A DNA stretch of 64,000 bases from Plutella xylostella (Eukaryota > Arthropoda > Insecta > Lepidoptera > Plutellidae), in assembly GCF_932276165.1 (NCBI RefSeq), contig NC_063993.1, forward strand, positions 9,930,001-9,994,000, in the 5' to 3' direction. The notes under the pieces were generated by a model. It was not told where the DNA came from. It ran no database searches and was given only the letters and a program-made list of their open reading frames with translations. A program made the translations under genes and the position numbers. Shown here in pieces: positions 32,084-44,865 of this stretch (its first letter is position 1; every line of letters begins with the position of its first letter).

Positions 32084-33908
32084 AATATACATAAAGCATA
32101 CTCAGCATCAGCATACCTAGCACGGGGCGTAAGATCCAAATGACTAGGTCTCAGGTCGCGCGATCTGCGTGATCACGACACAAAAATTTGGTCAAGTCTT
32201 GTCATATGCGTCTGCGCTTCATTCTATGTAAGCTGATGTATTCGCAGGTGGGTCAACAATGGATGTTGCGTTATAAATCATGGCGTTTTTGCGCGTCCAC
32301 AAAAGGAATCCGAAAGAATATCACCCCGAGTTGAATCCGTTTCGAAATGTTAGAAGAATTGTCGATTGATCTCAGATTTATTTATGTACAATAATACATT
32401 AGATTTACGTTATTTATTAGAGGTAGGCTTTGTTAAATTGTATTTTTAGTTTTGGATACTTACGTGTGACAGCACTGTTTTGTCTAAGTTTGTTTTTACA
32501 GATTTGATCTCTGATTGTTCCAAAAAGTTTTTATAAGACTGATTCCATAAGACGGAAATGTCTCTCAAGCTATCGTTTACTGAACATTTTCTATACATAC
32601 GAGTAACATCAATTAATTTAAGATATTAATCACTTTCAAAGAAGATTTCATTTCATTCCTTACATGCATTTTGCAATCAATGCATTTCAGTTTTGTGTCG
32701 TATTATCTATTCGTAGCTGTGCTTACAAGTTATGTAATGTCAATATCCATAAAGTTATTTTCTTGGAGTTGAAATTGAATTACTTATGTATTAGAAAATG
32801 GGTTTCATGATGTGAGTATTGTTAGTAACTTGTATAGATTGTCAAGGGCGTACCTGTGCGCAATATGAAGTGTTGGAAACAAAGTATCTTTTCTTTTTAG
32901 TCAGATATTTTGATTTAATATTCTTTCATCTATAATATTTCAATATAACCCGACCGACCATCATCTCGGAACAGGTATGAGCTGCCCCCCCCTAGCTGAA
33001 ATCCTGGGTACGCCCTTGTAGATTGTTATTGTAAGATCTCATGTTGCCGCGGAAAGCTGTACAAAAGTGTTAGAATAAGGTATTTGCGAGTGTTAAATTA
33101 ATAGGTATTTTATTAAGTATAGGGTCGATGTTAAGTTTTAGCAAATTCTAGTCAAATGTTTACACATTCCTGTTTTCGACCAAACGTTTGTAAGTATGTT
33201 ATAATTATTTAAAATGAAAATAGTTTTAGGATGAAAGGGTTTAAATTAACGTAAGGTTAATGATATAATAATCGTATTGAAATCATGTGCTGTAAAATAT
33301 TTTTGACCTAATGTAATTTTTATGTTGGTTCTTGATTATTTTATAGGTACAACTTATTTCCATTTTGAGATTTGACGTCGCTTCTATTATTTATAAAGAA
33401 TCAAACCTTACGTATTTTTTTACTCTTTAGTTATTAATTTATGATATTTTTAGTAAAAACCCATGAGAAATAAGAGAGATTCGATTCGATTACTTAAAAT
33501 CTGAATAATTGATTAGGTTTGATTTTAGTACTCTAGATTATTCATTGGTTTTATTCAATCCGCAATACCTATCAATATGATCTAAGTTAATTAATCAATC
33601 TCTTTTATTTTTGAAACCATTACAAAATAACAAATCTGTACTTACGTTTTAAGTTTCTGTAGCATGAGTGCTAGTCTAGATAAATCTCACGTAATTCGTA
33701 AAAAATATATTATGAAACCACAAAAATGTTAAAACATCTAAAAGCCTGTGTTCTTGTTCATTAGATGTACCTTAAACCTGTTTATAGTTTTGTACTTTTT
33801 CATTACATTATGTAAGTAAAAGCTTTCTAGATTTGATTGATATTATTGTATAGTTTGAATATTTTTTGTAAAATATAAGAAAGAAAATAAAAAAACACAA
33901 CAACAAAC
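32084..33908 (+). other. CycD: Cyclin D 3' untranslated region
   Basis: About 1.8 kb of AT-rich sequence free of transposon ends, running from the stop codon to the best poly(A) signal at 33886. The absence of repeats here, compared with both sides, fits a transcribed, constrained 3'UTR. The end is inferred. Confidence 0.6.
33886..33891 (+). terminator. CycD: Poly(A) signal of cyclin D
   Basis: AATAAA in AAAATAAAAAAAC, followed about 20 bases later by T/G-rich CTTTGTTTTTTCC. Confidence 0.6.
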
Positions 33909-35190
33909 TTTGTTTTTTCCTTCATCACATTTGCTATGAATCAAAAGATATACAAAAACGATATCAAAAAGGCATCAGTAGGTAAAAGCTCCCGGGTCCC
34001 AATGTGAAAAAAGCCTTTTATTCTTTATGGACAGACACCAGGTGCGTTCTGGGTTAAACACGCAGAAAAAAAGGCGAGCTTTGAACTGAAAGCAAAAAAC
34101 TAAAGACAACAAATAAGGTCTTTAGTAAAGGCTTGAGTTATTTTTAAACGAATAGTTAATTCCATTACCTATATGCTCATAGGTTAAGTGTATAGAAGTA
34201 GCTAAAGGCTAACAGCATACTAAATGTTTCCTATTCTGCCGTAGCCATCCGGTGCACCTTGGGCCATCAGCGACTGACATACCTTGCAGCTAATCTTACT
34301 GGCGTATCATCTGACAAACCCTATATAGCCTTATCAGCTTCTAAGCTTAAAAGCACTCCTCTAGGGGTACATACCTAATATACCACTAGACTTGCATAGT
34401 TTTTTTACATTTCGAGTATTTACCTACCAGGTATGACGCTCAGCGGTACAAAGTACCTAGTAGGTAAGTGTCACAGGACAGTGGGGACAAACCCATGTGA
34501 ATTTAAATACTGACTGTAGTGTAGGAGCAACTCTGAATAAATATTGTTTTACAAAATTGGAAAATTTGCGAAATAACTTTGGCCACGTGGCTCTACAGTG
34601 TATACTAAGCCGAAACCTACGTGTGCAGCATGTATAATATGTATATCTAAGCCCAGAAATGAAAACAAAATTCGCCATATAAAAACATTTTTCATATAAA
34701 CTTTGTAGTGTAGTGTTTTAATAATCTCATGATTTTGGACAGTAAATGGCAGTACGTAAGCTTTACTAAAAACAATAATGTTAGCTATTTATATTACTAG
34801 TGACACCTGGACTCAAATGTTGGAACTACACTCGAAGCTCGTAAGCTCGCAACCAATGAACTATAATATCCGCTCTATGGCACGACACGAGGGAGCTTTA
34901 AAAAGCTGTTCATGTTGCCGATTGTTAAGTGTAGATAGCGCTACTATTGTAAATTAATTAAGCTTAATCTAGAGTTTTATGTCATAACTTTACAAGCGTA
35001 ATATCTATTGAAGTAAAATAAGGAGTATTGAGTAAATACAGAAAATATTAGAGCGTGACAGTTTTTACATTCTTATATTTATTTTTATTTAAACAAACAA
35101 TACATTGGAATAGTAAGCTCTAAAACTAATTAACAACCAATTATTATATATGAAGCCTAACCTAATTGTAAATAAATAAAATTTAAAAAG
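33909..35190. other. Intergenic, no gene
   Basis: AT-rich spacer after cyclin D. It contains a relic with ATACTAAGCCGAAACCTACG (34601-34620) related to the palindromic MITE at 9099. Nothing else recognised. Confidence 0.5.
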
Positions 35191-35222
35191 GTCATGATGC
35201 TCGCTCTGGGTCGTTCCTGGTT

Positions 35223-35315
35223 CAGCGCATTTCGTTGGCGATACAGCGCGGTAATGCGGCTGGCTTGTTGGGCACTTTCGAGCCAGGAACGATACGAGGC
35301 GGCATCTTTGACTAG
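35223..35315 (+). pseudogene. LINE ORF C-terminus fragment
   Basis: Frame from 35223 reads QRISLAIQRGNAAGLLGTFE then PGTIRGGIFD and stop. It is the same C-terminal signature as the minus-strand LINE fragment at 2438 (QRISLAVQRGNAASVMGTF), so it is a second, more truncated member of that family. Confidence 0.75.
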
Positions 35316-35353
35316 TTAGACTAAGTTTGAGGCGAATACTCGTAAGGTAGAGA

Positions 35354-38012
35354 GTCCATATTTCGCGGTATTCAAAATGGCGTCCTTATTTCGAGTTATA
35401 TTTATTTTCATGATTATTACTCATTTTAAAAGGTTTGGATACTCTAAAATTACATTTAATCGTTCATTATCTTTAACTGAAACTACTTGGTGTAGTAAAT
35501 ATGTTTAAAATTGCCTAAAATTACTAAAAACTCATGTAATGTGCCGTGAGGGCGACGTCGCCATGTTTTTCATACAAACGCGACCCGGCTTACGTAAGGC
35601 CAGCCATATTTAATAATTGTGTTTTTTAATATTTATACGACGTTCAACTTTGTAAATAGTTTATATTTAGTTTATTATATTCTTATACTTACATTAAATT
35701 TAAATTTTAACTCTTTTTAAACTAATTTAACCCCTTTAAACTCAAAAACAAAATACTTCGGTATAAGGGCCTGATTTTTATACGTTGTTCCTAACTCCGA
35801 GGTACCCTCGGTATAAGGAAAAATACTATGTCATGATTTTTAGCTTATAAGTTTACAAATAATAACATTTGAAGTATATGCTTGATTACATAATAATAAT
35901 GATGAACGTGACAAGCTTATAACCTAATTCGGCGGTACAAAATATCCTCTAGGAATCTTAATATGACACGATAATTGTTAAAGCAAAAATCATTGTTACC
36001 TAGAAAACCTTAACTTAGTATGTATATTTGAAATGATAAAAAACAGTGTTATTTTATCGGTATTAACGTAAGTGATACATATTTTTACCAATATTTTATG
36101 TATGATTTGAGTAACATATCTATGTTGTTTCTAAATCGATAATTTGATAACTCGAAATATGGATTATTAAAATACTTGCTGAACCCCTAATATGGAGTAT
36201 AACATTTTACATAGGTAGGTACCTCGGAAATCGGAATATGACTCTACATCACACCTTCGCAGTGTCATCCGATGCCGTCATCAAACCATAAAATCAAGAT
36301 GAATCAGCGACTTTCTTCCTAAATTTAAAAGGGGTCTGGATAGATATGCCTGACTTTACGAAACTACTACTAGGTACTACTTATTACTTTATAAAAGAAG
36401 AAAGAAAGAAATTTGTAGACGTAAAACTTTATTTGGGTGAATAAAATAACACACACGACGGTTGAGTTTTTATAACACTTATATACACAATTGCCTAATT
36501 TCATTTCTGTATTTTATTTCCATTATCCTTCTACTTCGTGGTCTGATGGCCTGTTGTAATATTGATATTCCAGAATTCCCAGATAAATGAATGTCCTGGT
36601 ATACTGCATTTCATGTTTGGTTTATGGGTCTGGTTGATTTATTTCATTTTCTTGTTGTTGTCACTGAAAAATAAAGTAAATAGGTAAATTGTATGGATAG
36701 TTGACAGAATTAAGCTTATCCTTATAAGTAGGTACCCATTTTCACAAAACTTTAGAGTTTAGAAACGAAAACGCTAGAAACAAAAACCTAGGTTAGTAAC
36801 TAAACTGATGCCAAATTTCTGATAAAAACATAAAAATATTTCCATTTTACGTAATTTCCTAAAATAATTCGCACACAAGCTTACCTTATCGATTTTCCAA
36901 TTGCATATTGCAAATACAAACATAATAATTTAATAAAACATGTTTGTTTTCTAATGTGAAGACTTAACAAAAATACTTTCAAAGAATAGCGGCAAACTTT
37001 TCGGCGGAAAATTGAACATGGCGCCGGCGCGCCTCCAGTCCAGCGCGCATGCGCCATAGAGATGTACCTAGTGCAATGTTCCTTGCTTCCGACCTATGCT
37101 TGAATGAAAAAATAATCGATGCTGGATCGATTCCTGGGTAGATACTTTTATTAAAATCATATTCGTTTATGGTAAATACATTTGGTACTCATCGGATTAG
37201 TACTGATAAGGTATTTGTGCTTTTGTAAGTTTTCGATACTTTTCCTCATCCCTTACAACCTACTTTTATTACGTATCATCAACTATTTAACATTTAAGTA
37301 TTAAGAACATAAAATATCGTGGAAAAAATTTAGACCTTACCTACTTAGGTAAAAACTATAGTAAAAAATGTTTAAATCATTCGATTTCAATACTTAATCG
37401 ATTATATTCGATTACTGTCACTATTTCATCAATTTACCCCATCTCTACTCTATTTTTTTTAATCGCTTGGAAAAGTCCATAGAACATCATAGAAGCATTA
37501 TACATATTTTTTCTAGCCAATGTTACCAGTTGTAATAATGAATTATGAAAATGTTACATAAATAATAGAAATTATCACGAAAACCAATATAAATGGAGAG
37601 TATTTAATTCTTTTCATTATTTTCAACTACTATTTAGAATAATTAAATTTATTTGGAGTACTTTAAGGTTAATAAAGTATATCAATATTTTCGATTGTAA
37701 TTTCCTTACGTTCATGGCCACACTCATGGAGCCACTGACAGGAGTAACTCGGAATATGGAACAGGCTACCTCGGTATATGGAAGAAACCATAATCCTACC
37801 TCGGTAATCTCGGTATTAGGGTAAATCGACATGTGTAATAAATTATATTTTTTTAAGTATAATAAATGTGTTATCAATGAATCTGTGTTAAGAAATATAA
37901 AATTTAACGTATATTCTTACAGAAGACAATGTTTCACATCAATATTGATGGTTACAAATGCTTATTTTTCTTACTTACTTTCAAATGTTGTGATTTACCT
38001 CGGAATATGGAC
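35354..38012. repeat. Element with repeated TACCTCGGAATATGG motifs and inverted ends
   Basis: A ~16 bp motif recurs at least 10 times. It is on the minus strand at 35354 and 35382. It is on the + strand at 35754, 35801, 36147, 36221, 37744, 37765, 37796 and 37994, with variants TAACTCGAAATATGG and ACCTCGGTATATGG. The outermost copies give inverted ends GTCCATATTTCG (35354) and CGGAATATGGAC (38001-38012). No coding capacity is recognised. It is best read as a non-autonomous transposon of ~2.66 kb with dispersed internal binding sites. Confidence 0.55.
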
Positions 38013-38233
38013 GCGTTACGTTACTTTGAATTTGTAAAATTTTATCTTTTAGTTCAGTTTTCATAATTTTATTCTTATATATATTTTTTATTTCCATACT
38101 TTGATTAGTGAAATTCACAAATAAAAAAAGTACTTACCTATCATACTGAGACTAGCCTATTCATTTATGCCTTATAAAATCTCCCCCCCCCCCTTAAAAT
38201 ATTACTTAAACAAGTTTTAAACTTAAGTACTTA

Positions 38234-38353
38234 GGGTGACTTGCATAACAAAGTTAAACATATTTATATCTATGACCTCTTGCTCTGACAGTATAATGTC
38301 AGAGCAAGAGGCAAACTATTTAATTTTGATTAACTTTGTTGTGCAAGACGCCC
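38234..38353. mobile_element. 120 bp hairpin MITE with TTA duplication
   Basis: GGGTGACTTGCATAACAAAG at the left pairs with CTTTGTTGTGCAAGACGCCC at the right. The centre holds a perfect 15 bp stem, CCTCTTGCTCTGACA, around a 6-base loop (38276-38311). TTA on both sides (38231-38233, 38354-38356) fits a Harbinger-type TWA target. Confidence 0.75.
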
Positions 38354-38594
38354 TTAATTTAATTTCAAGCTATTTCAAGCTTAGAATAGTTTTATAAATT
38401 TAAGTATAGATGTCGCTAGTAGGTATAATATTTTACTCATATTGGTTACTCATTGAGTATGATGGGTAGTACTCTGTAAGTTTCTACTTACTAAAATATT
38501 TAAGTACAGTATTTTTCACTCATGAATCTCATTCGATATTTGAAAGTTTCCAATGCCCAAGGAGCGTATGTAAGTAGCATATACTGAATTTTAC

Positions 38595-38723
38595 AGTACC
38601 TCATTTACGGTTACTGCTATAAGACTTTGGAATGCATTACCTGTTAATATCCGTTTTGCGAAGACAGATATAGCATTCAAAAAACAGGTAAAAGAACATT
38701 ATCTTTCCTCCATCTTGCTTTAG
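38595..38723 (+). pseudogene. jockey-like LINE ORF2 C-terminus
   Basis: Reads STSFTVTAIRLWNALPVNIR, then FAKTDIAFKKQVKEHYLSS and stop. The xRLWNxLPxxIR...FKKxxKxHL block is the usual end of jockey-clade RT proteins. The 5' part is missing. The 3'UTR (38724-38977) contains TGGAAGAGATCGCTTTTAGC, shared with the fragment at 46990. Confidence 0.8.
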
Positions 38724-38977
38724 TACCTCTATATTATATAATCTTTGTAACTATTTCCTCTATCTTTGAGTATATTATGTATGTATGTATTTAAGTATTT
38801 ATTATTAAAACTGAATGTTTACTACATCATTTGTACACCTTCCTCATTTATTCTTTTAGTCTCTCCTCCACCCAAAGGTTGCCTGGAAGAGATCGCTTTT
38901 AGCGATAAGGCTGCCTATTGCGTTGTATTCACTGTATTATAAATTGTTATTTGTGTTCTGTTTAGTCAATAAAGTAG
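38724..38977 (+). mobile_element. 3'UTR of the jockey-like LINE
   Basis: Follows the ORF end and carries GCCTGGAAGAGATCGCTTTT and AGTCAATAAAGTAG before the TATTC array. The same 3' end occurs at 46990-47098. Confidence 0.75.
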
Positions 38978-39639
38978 TATTCTATTCTATTCTATTCTAT
39001 TCTATTCTATTCTATTCTATTCTATTCTATTCTATTCTATTCTATTCTATTCTATTCTATTCTATTCTATTCTATTCTATTCTATTCTATTCTATTCTAT
39101 TCTATTCTATTCTATTCTATTCTATTCTATTCTGTTCTATTCTGTTCTATTCTGTTCTATTCTGTTCTATTCTGTTCTATTCTATTCTATTCTATTCTAT
39201 TCTATTCTATTCTATTCTATTCTATTCTATTCTATTCTATTCTATTCTATTCTATTCTATTCTATTCTATTCTATTCTATTCTATTCTATTCTATTCTAT
39301 TCTATTCTATTCTATTCTATTCTATTCTATTCTATTCTATTCTATTCTATTCTATTCTATTCTATTCTATTCTATTCTATTCTATTCTATTCTATTCTAT
39401 TCTATTCTATTCTATTCTATTCTATTCTATTCTATTCTATTCTATTCTATTCTATTCTATTCTATTCTATTCTATTCTATTCTATTCTATTCTATTCTAT
39501 TCTATTCTATTCTATTCTATTCTATTCTATTCTATTCTATTCTATTCTATTCTATTCTATTCTATTCTATTCTATTCTATTCTATTCTATTCTATTCTAT
39601 TCTATTCTATTCTATTCTATTCTATTCTATTCTATTCTA
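38978..39639 (+). repeat. (TATTC)n array, about 132 units
   Basis: A continuous pentanucleotide array of ~662 bp grown from the tail of the LINE. A block at 39131-39178 alternates TCTGT with TCTAT, giving five copies of a 10 bp unit. The rest is nearly pure. The long open frame through it (YSILF repeats) is an artefact of the period. Confidence 0.97.
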
Positions 39640-40217
39640 GTATTTTCAGCTTTTCAAGTGTTATTGTTATAAGTTTGCCCTAGCTTCATGGTATGTGGTG
39701 AATTTATACATTTTATTGGTGAGTTAATTAAGAAAATATATGGGGGGTCGTCCGTCAAAGCAACTTGTTTCATCAATCTTAAGAAATCTAATCACAGTTT
39801 TTTTATCAAATAGAATTTTGACATATTTACTTGCATGAAACTGCAGTCCCTAAACTCCAGTTCTATATGTACATTTACAGCTCAAATTACTATACATAAA
39901 AAAATAACCGAGATAACCCAAATTCTCTATACTCCATACGCTACGCAAACCTAACCTCTCAAGGCATAATAAACAGCCGATAACCCGTACCTACACGTGT
40001 TGACAAGCTAACTAAACACGAGCTCCTCAGACCGTGTCGTACGACCGCAGTGTTTGGGCCGGGGGCGTCCCACGCCCGACGGGTCGTCAAAGTGGCCGCG
40101 GGGCGCCGTGTTTGGACAACTAATGAGGACGAGGCGTGTTTGCCGACCCCCGACCTGACGGGGTTGCCAGGGTTGGGAGAGATTTTCGCGGTAGTAAAAT
40201 GGTATATAATAGTAGGT
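39640..40217. other. Spacer with a GC-rich patch
   Basis: AT-rich apart from 40027-40190, which is CpG-rich (GGGCCGGGGGCGTCCC). No gene recognised. Confidence 0.4.
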
Positions 40218-40228
40218 ATTTATTTATT

Positions 40229-40484
40229 TAGACGACCGAATGGCGTAGTGGTTAGTGACCCTGACTACTGAGCCGAAGGTCCCGGGTTCGATTCCCGGCT
40301 GGGGCAGATATTTGTTTAAACACAGATATTTGTTCTCGGGTCTTGGATGTGCCCGTAAAATGGCAATAGGCCCGCCCCCTATTACATTGGGACTAACAGA
40401 ACACTCTGGCGAAAAGTGGGTGCAGCAATGCACCTCTGCCTACCCCGCAAGGGAGTACATTAGTACAAGGCGTGAGTGTGTGTT

Positions 40485-40504
<20 letters not shown>
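40229..40504 (+). mobile_element. tRNA-derived SINE with poly(T) tail
   Basis: The head GACGACCGAATGGCGTAGTG and box B GGTTCGATTCCCGG give a pol III promoter. The body includes GTGCCCGTAAAATGGCAATA and ends TAGTACAAGGCGTGAGTGTG plus a 22-base T run. An 11 bp duplication ATTTATTTATT flanks it (40218-40228, 40505-40515). I recognise this as a very common lepidopteran SINE. It is well preserved. Confidence 0.88.
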
Positions 40505-40515
<11 letters not shown>

Positions 40516-40691
40516 AAAATGTTCAGGGTATTGCAAAAATGGTATACTTAAGGCGAAAGGGCTCAGCTTGTGATTCGGAACAAATTTTGGTTTGGTGATT
40601 CCCATACTTCCTACTTCTTCCCCTTCTTCTTATCTTGTTAGTGAGTGATAAGAGGATCGCTGACCGCTTAGGGTGGGCCGAAAGTTTATGA

Positions 40692-40724
<33 letters not shown>

Positions 40725-40742
40725 TATTTATGTACATACATA

Positions 40743-40801
<59 letters not shown>
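40692..40801. repeat. Compound (AC)n-(TA)n microsatellite
   Basis: (AC)14-15 at 40692-40720, a short ACATA spacer, then about 28 TA units at 40745-40800. Confidence 0.95.
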
Positions 40802-40804
<3 letters not shown>

Positions 40805-41870
40805 AACACGAAACTATATAGACTTGCACACTTTGTACACACTAAAAAAATCCTTAATTTTGTTATTTTTGTTATTTATGTACCTATCATTAAATAACCT
40901 GCCTTTTAGAATTTTGTTTTTAGTATTTAATTGTTAGTAAATTCATAGCAAAATTGTTAATGTGATAAAACTAGAACCTGTATATGCGTACAAAATAAGT
41001 ATCTATAGGAAGAGCGGAGTCTCCTGGCACAGGTGTTTGTAATACTTAAAAGGAGGCTTCAGCAACTAGCATTTAAGCATATTTTTGGTTAACGTAAATA
41101 AACAATTTTTGAATTTTTTTTGAATTTTTGAACAGATGATACGTACGTCGATTTCGTGCCCCTCAAAATCATGTGACCAATAAAGATTCCCTGGATATGA
41201 ACAGGTAAACTAACCATTATTATTATGATTATGAGTGAATATTATGACTACGTATGGAGTGAAATAAATAAATAGGTGTACCAATAATACCCCTAAACGA
41301 CGTATACGCTAGACGTGTGGCAACACTGGAGGGATCTTGGGTTTTTCGCGCCGGGTTTGCGGAGGTCCTGCCGGGTGTTTGTTCTGAGCTCCAGCGCGTA
41401 TCGCCCTCCGACACCCACTCCGAGGTACAGCTCTGTAGCTAGTCGCGTAGATAGGTATAGGTTAGTAGTAGGTGTACGAATGCTATGAGTGTTTAGTGTA
41501 AGTTATTTCTATACGTACTAATTGAAGTACATATGTACCTACTTAATTAGAAACCAATAAGTAAGTATTTTATTAATAAATGCTTTATTGGATAGTAACA
41601 AATGAAAAAAAAACATTATACTTAGAAGTTATACAAGGCAGCATTATTGCCAGAAAGCAATTTCTTCCAGCCAGCCATTATTTTAGGACAAATGGGATGT
41701 TACTTGATTGCGATGAGTCGCAATTGACCCTTTCGATCGGTAAAGTAAAATACCCAAGTAACCCAAGTTTACATATTTTTCAGTACATATTTTCTGTAAA
41801 ACGTTTTATTTTCAGTAACTATTTAATACTTATAGGAAGAAGACACAACACTGTTTTTCAAACCGTATAT
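40802..41870. other. Intergenic, nothing recognised
   Basis: AT-rich with one GC-rich patch (41320-41420). No gene or element ends seen. Confidence 0.4.
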
Positions 41871-41879
41871 TATATAATA

Positions 41880-42062
41880 CCAGCTTTTCCCGCGAGCTTC
41901 GCTTCGCCTGAAAAAGTTTTCCTGTGGAAAGTACCCTATGTTCTTTCTCAAGACTATCTATAGGTATACCAAATTTCATTTAAATCAGATCTGTAGTTTT
42001 CGCGTGAAAGAGTAACAGGCAGACAGACATAGTTACTTTCGCATTTATAATATTAGTTAGGA
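41880..42062 (+). mobile_element. 3' end of a retroposon (TTTCGCATTTATAATATTAG tail)
   Basis: Carries CCGCGAGCTTCGCTTCGCCT, ACCAAATTTCATTTAAATCA and the tail TTCGCATTTATAATATTAGT. This 3' sequence is found at the end of many insect LINE/SINE copies. No coding part is present. Confidence 0.6.
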
Positions 42063-44530
42063 TGACATCGTCCTGTCTACTGCTTCGTTCTATTCAACCC
42101 TACCGGACTGAACAAAACATATCCACCAGACATTAATACCTATCCGTGTACATAAAAAACCCAATAGGCCGATGCTAGGGTACATGCGGGGGCGGGGCGC
42201 GGGGCGCGGGGTTGCACCTGCGACCATGATTGATGAGCGTGGAACCAGAAGGAGGAATGTGGAGAGTGAGGTAGCTACATACACTGTAAAAATTTGCTGG
42301 TTATAGGATTTACTACCTTCTTAGCTTTCACTCGGAGGAAACTTGTATAGTTCTGACTGATGTTTGACAGGGTCGATGGTGGTACGATAGCTGCTCAGGC
42401 TAAACAGTCATGTCGATACATGCGGGATGTCTGAAGATACTTACCACCTGGTGATAGAAGATGATTATGCCGGTTCTAGTATCGAAAAAGGGTGTTAAGT
42501 ATGGTACGACTGGTTCCTAGCTAGGCTAAAAAGCTGGAAAACATTGTCAATACCACGCACGATCCAAAATGCGCCCTTTAACTCTGACGCCATATTGCTG
42601 AAATTGTAGCTGTAAGATTTCTCCCAACAATAACAATATAAACTGATACACCTTTTCTGCAAGATACCGTACTGCCCTAGCGTCCCTACCGCCATTGTCA
42701 TGATTACAAACAGTGCTCCTGACGCCGCCGCTGACATCTTCAACTCAATATTTATTATAGCTACCTCTACACTTGTTTAAATACAACACCTTATTTAAAA
42801 ACCTGGAATACATCAATCATTCCAAGTTGTAAAATTTCAATCACCCTTTGTTGTTGAAATTTCGAGCAGGCGAAATGAGAAGTTGATGTTGATTAGAAAT
42901 ATGTTTTTTTTACGTATTAGTTAGAGTGTTGTTAGGTAAATGCTATACAATATTGAATTTTACCTAGTTACTTAAGTATACTACTGATAATCTTGATTTT
43001 CCCTAGGCGGCTTACTCGGAAACCCCCCTGAAAGATACCTACATAATATGTTGGTGCTTATGCATTATTTTTATTTGATTACTTATCATACTACAAAAAT
43101 CAGCAACAAAGAATACTCCAGTCAATAACCCAAATTCCTTAGAAAAAACACGTATACGGCACCATTTCGCCTCTCCATTCGTGTGTCGCGCAACCCTGTC
43201 TAATTTGATAATGTATCCTTTACGGGCGTCCGTCGCACGTCGCCTAATCTAATAACCGCTGCACACACGCCGCCGCGCCGTCGGTCGCGGGGTTAAGGAA
43301 AGCACGCCACCGCTGAGGGGTTAAGAAAATGACATTTGATTTCGGATATTGCGGTTTACTGGGTTGAGTGCGTGGAGTTTTATTTTGTAGGATGTTAGGA
43401 TGGTAAATATAAACAATCGTGTATGGTAAATTGCATAGATGAGCCTTGCCTTCGATGATTATGCATTTAGCAGTAGTAGGAGTATCAAACAAAAATTCTG
43501 AGGCCACAAAAAAGTTAAATCTTGGCAAAATATAACATTTACGTTATGTAGCCAATCAATGTTGCTTCATTCAAAACGCTCCTCCTATGCGCCTCACGAG
43601 TGTGAGACGTGAGTTTTGATAGTTAACAACTATTGGGCACTACTACAGCAATAACATATAAAGTATCATAGAAATCAAGAAACGATGATGACAGAAAATG
43701 GACAGAGGCTGAAATAAACAGGCTGAATACAGATAATTAACTAATGAAAACTGTTATGTAAGTATCATAAGTAGTTTTCGTAACCAAATGCATGTTATTC
43801 TTATCGTGAATCTGTTTGATTCGTTGATTTGAACTGAAAAAAAGAAAGATGGCACCTTACCTTCAAGTTCACCTGGCTCAACTTCATTCTTTCAAGCTTC
43901 TTCTCATTTTCACGGTCAAAAACAACACAATAATTCGATTCTGTTAAGACTGTTTTACGTGGAATTATTTGGCGAGATCTAAAAATAGAAGGCAACTTTC
44001 GTGTCTGGCGACTCTGGCTACGTTTGTTTTTGGTATTTGTCCAATTGTCAAGGTCAAATATGAGTTATATTATACCTGATCTTCCATTTTCCAGCCGGCT
44101 GCTTTGTTTTACATAACTTTACGTCATACCCAAGGTCTGCATCAAAAGTCAAGGTGTAAAGACTCTTTCCCAGGGAGACCGAGTTAGCGATTGATTCTGG
44201 AAGAAGTTTAAATTATGTCTTTTGTTGGTCATATATAAGAATGTACCTATGTTTCCCCTAAGGCAGTCGTTTGTCTTGACCCTTGAGCCTCTACCAAATG
44301 TGTTTCAGTGTGCTAGTCACGAATATTTTGACTCTTACTAATTCAAATTGGAGGTACACCGCAGTTTGTATGAAATCTTTCTGTATGATTCTCGCACTGT
44401 ATAAGGAGCGAATCACTCGCTTCTCGCTATACATTTTGTTCTCACGTGATAGGTCGCGAACCGTATCGCCGTTTTGGAATGAGTGTTTGTTATGCCTAAG
44501 CGGTAAAATATTAATATCTAGAATCGAGAT
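42063..44530. other. Intergenic, no supported gene
   Basis: Mixed composition with short unremarkable frames. A CpG-rich patch at 42185-42215 and another at 43255-43300. No transposon ends noticed. Confidence 0.4.
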
Positions 44531-44534
44531 ATGT

Positions 44535-44570
44535 AGGTTTCCTCACGATGTTTTCCTTCACCGTATACCT
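44535..44570 (-). mobile_element. SINE fragment
   Basis: The minus strand of CCTCACGATGTTTTCCTTCA matches the conserved body of the SINE at 28645 (GGTGAAGGAAAACATCGTGA). Confidence 0.5.
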
Positions 44571-44798
44571 AGTTGTAAAACCTGGCACCGCCGGCTGTAG
44601 ACAAAGTCCCTAAAGCAAACGTTCACTAAGTAGGTGTGTTTATTTTTGTATTTATACAAACAGCGCGAAGGGATAATTCAATTGTGTTGTAACTCGGACT
44701 GCCGTGTATTTGTTTTGTTATTTTAAGGGCTACGGAATTATTCAAATACCTTTTGCGTAAAGATTTTACGCTACTCGACGAAACCTGAGGGACTTAGG

Positions 44799-44865
44799 TG
44801 GATCAGTGGTTCGTCATGCTGACCGTTGAAACAGTCAAGGTCAGTCCAGGTTCAAGAACTGAACA
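44799..44865 (+). other. Degenerate tRNA-like sequence
   Basis: GTGGATCAGTGGTTCGTCA resembles an A box and CCAGGTTCAAGAACTG a B box, at about tRNA spacing. It is probably a SINE head relic, not a tRNA gene. Confidence 0.35.

Noticed and set aside
31702..32139. Long minus-strand and alternate-frame ORFs over 31702-32139
   Set aside because: They are shadows of the very GC-rich last exon of cyclin D, which explains the region fully.
38923..39672. 249-codon frame with YSILF repeats
   Set aside because: It is the translation of the TATTC pentanucleotide array; a pure 5 bp repeat stays open in a frame by chance.
40231..40305. Possible functional tRNA gene
   Set aside because: A and B boxes are good, but the sequence continues into a known SINE body, a T-rich tail and an 11 bp target duplication.
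42495..42743. 82-codon minus-strand frame with a signal-peptide-like start
   Set aside because: No family resemblance downstream, no splice or poly(A) support, and a chance hydrophobic start is common.
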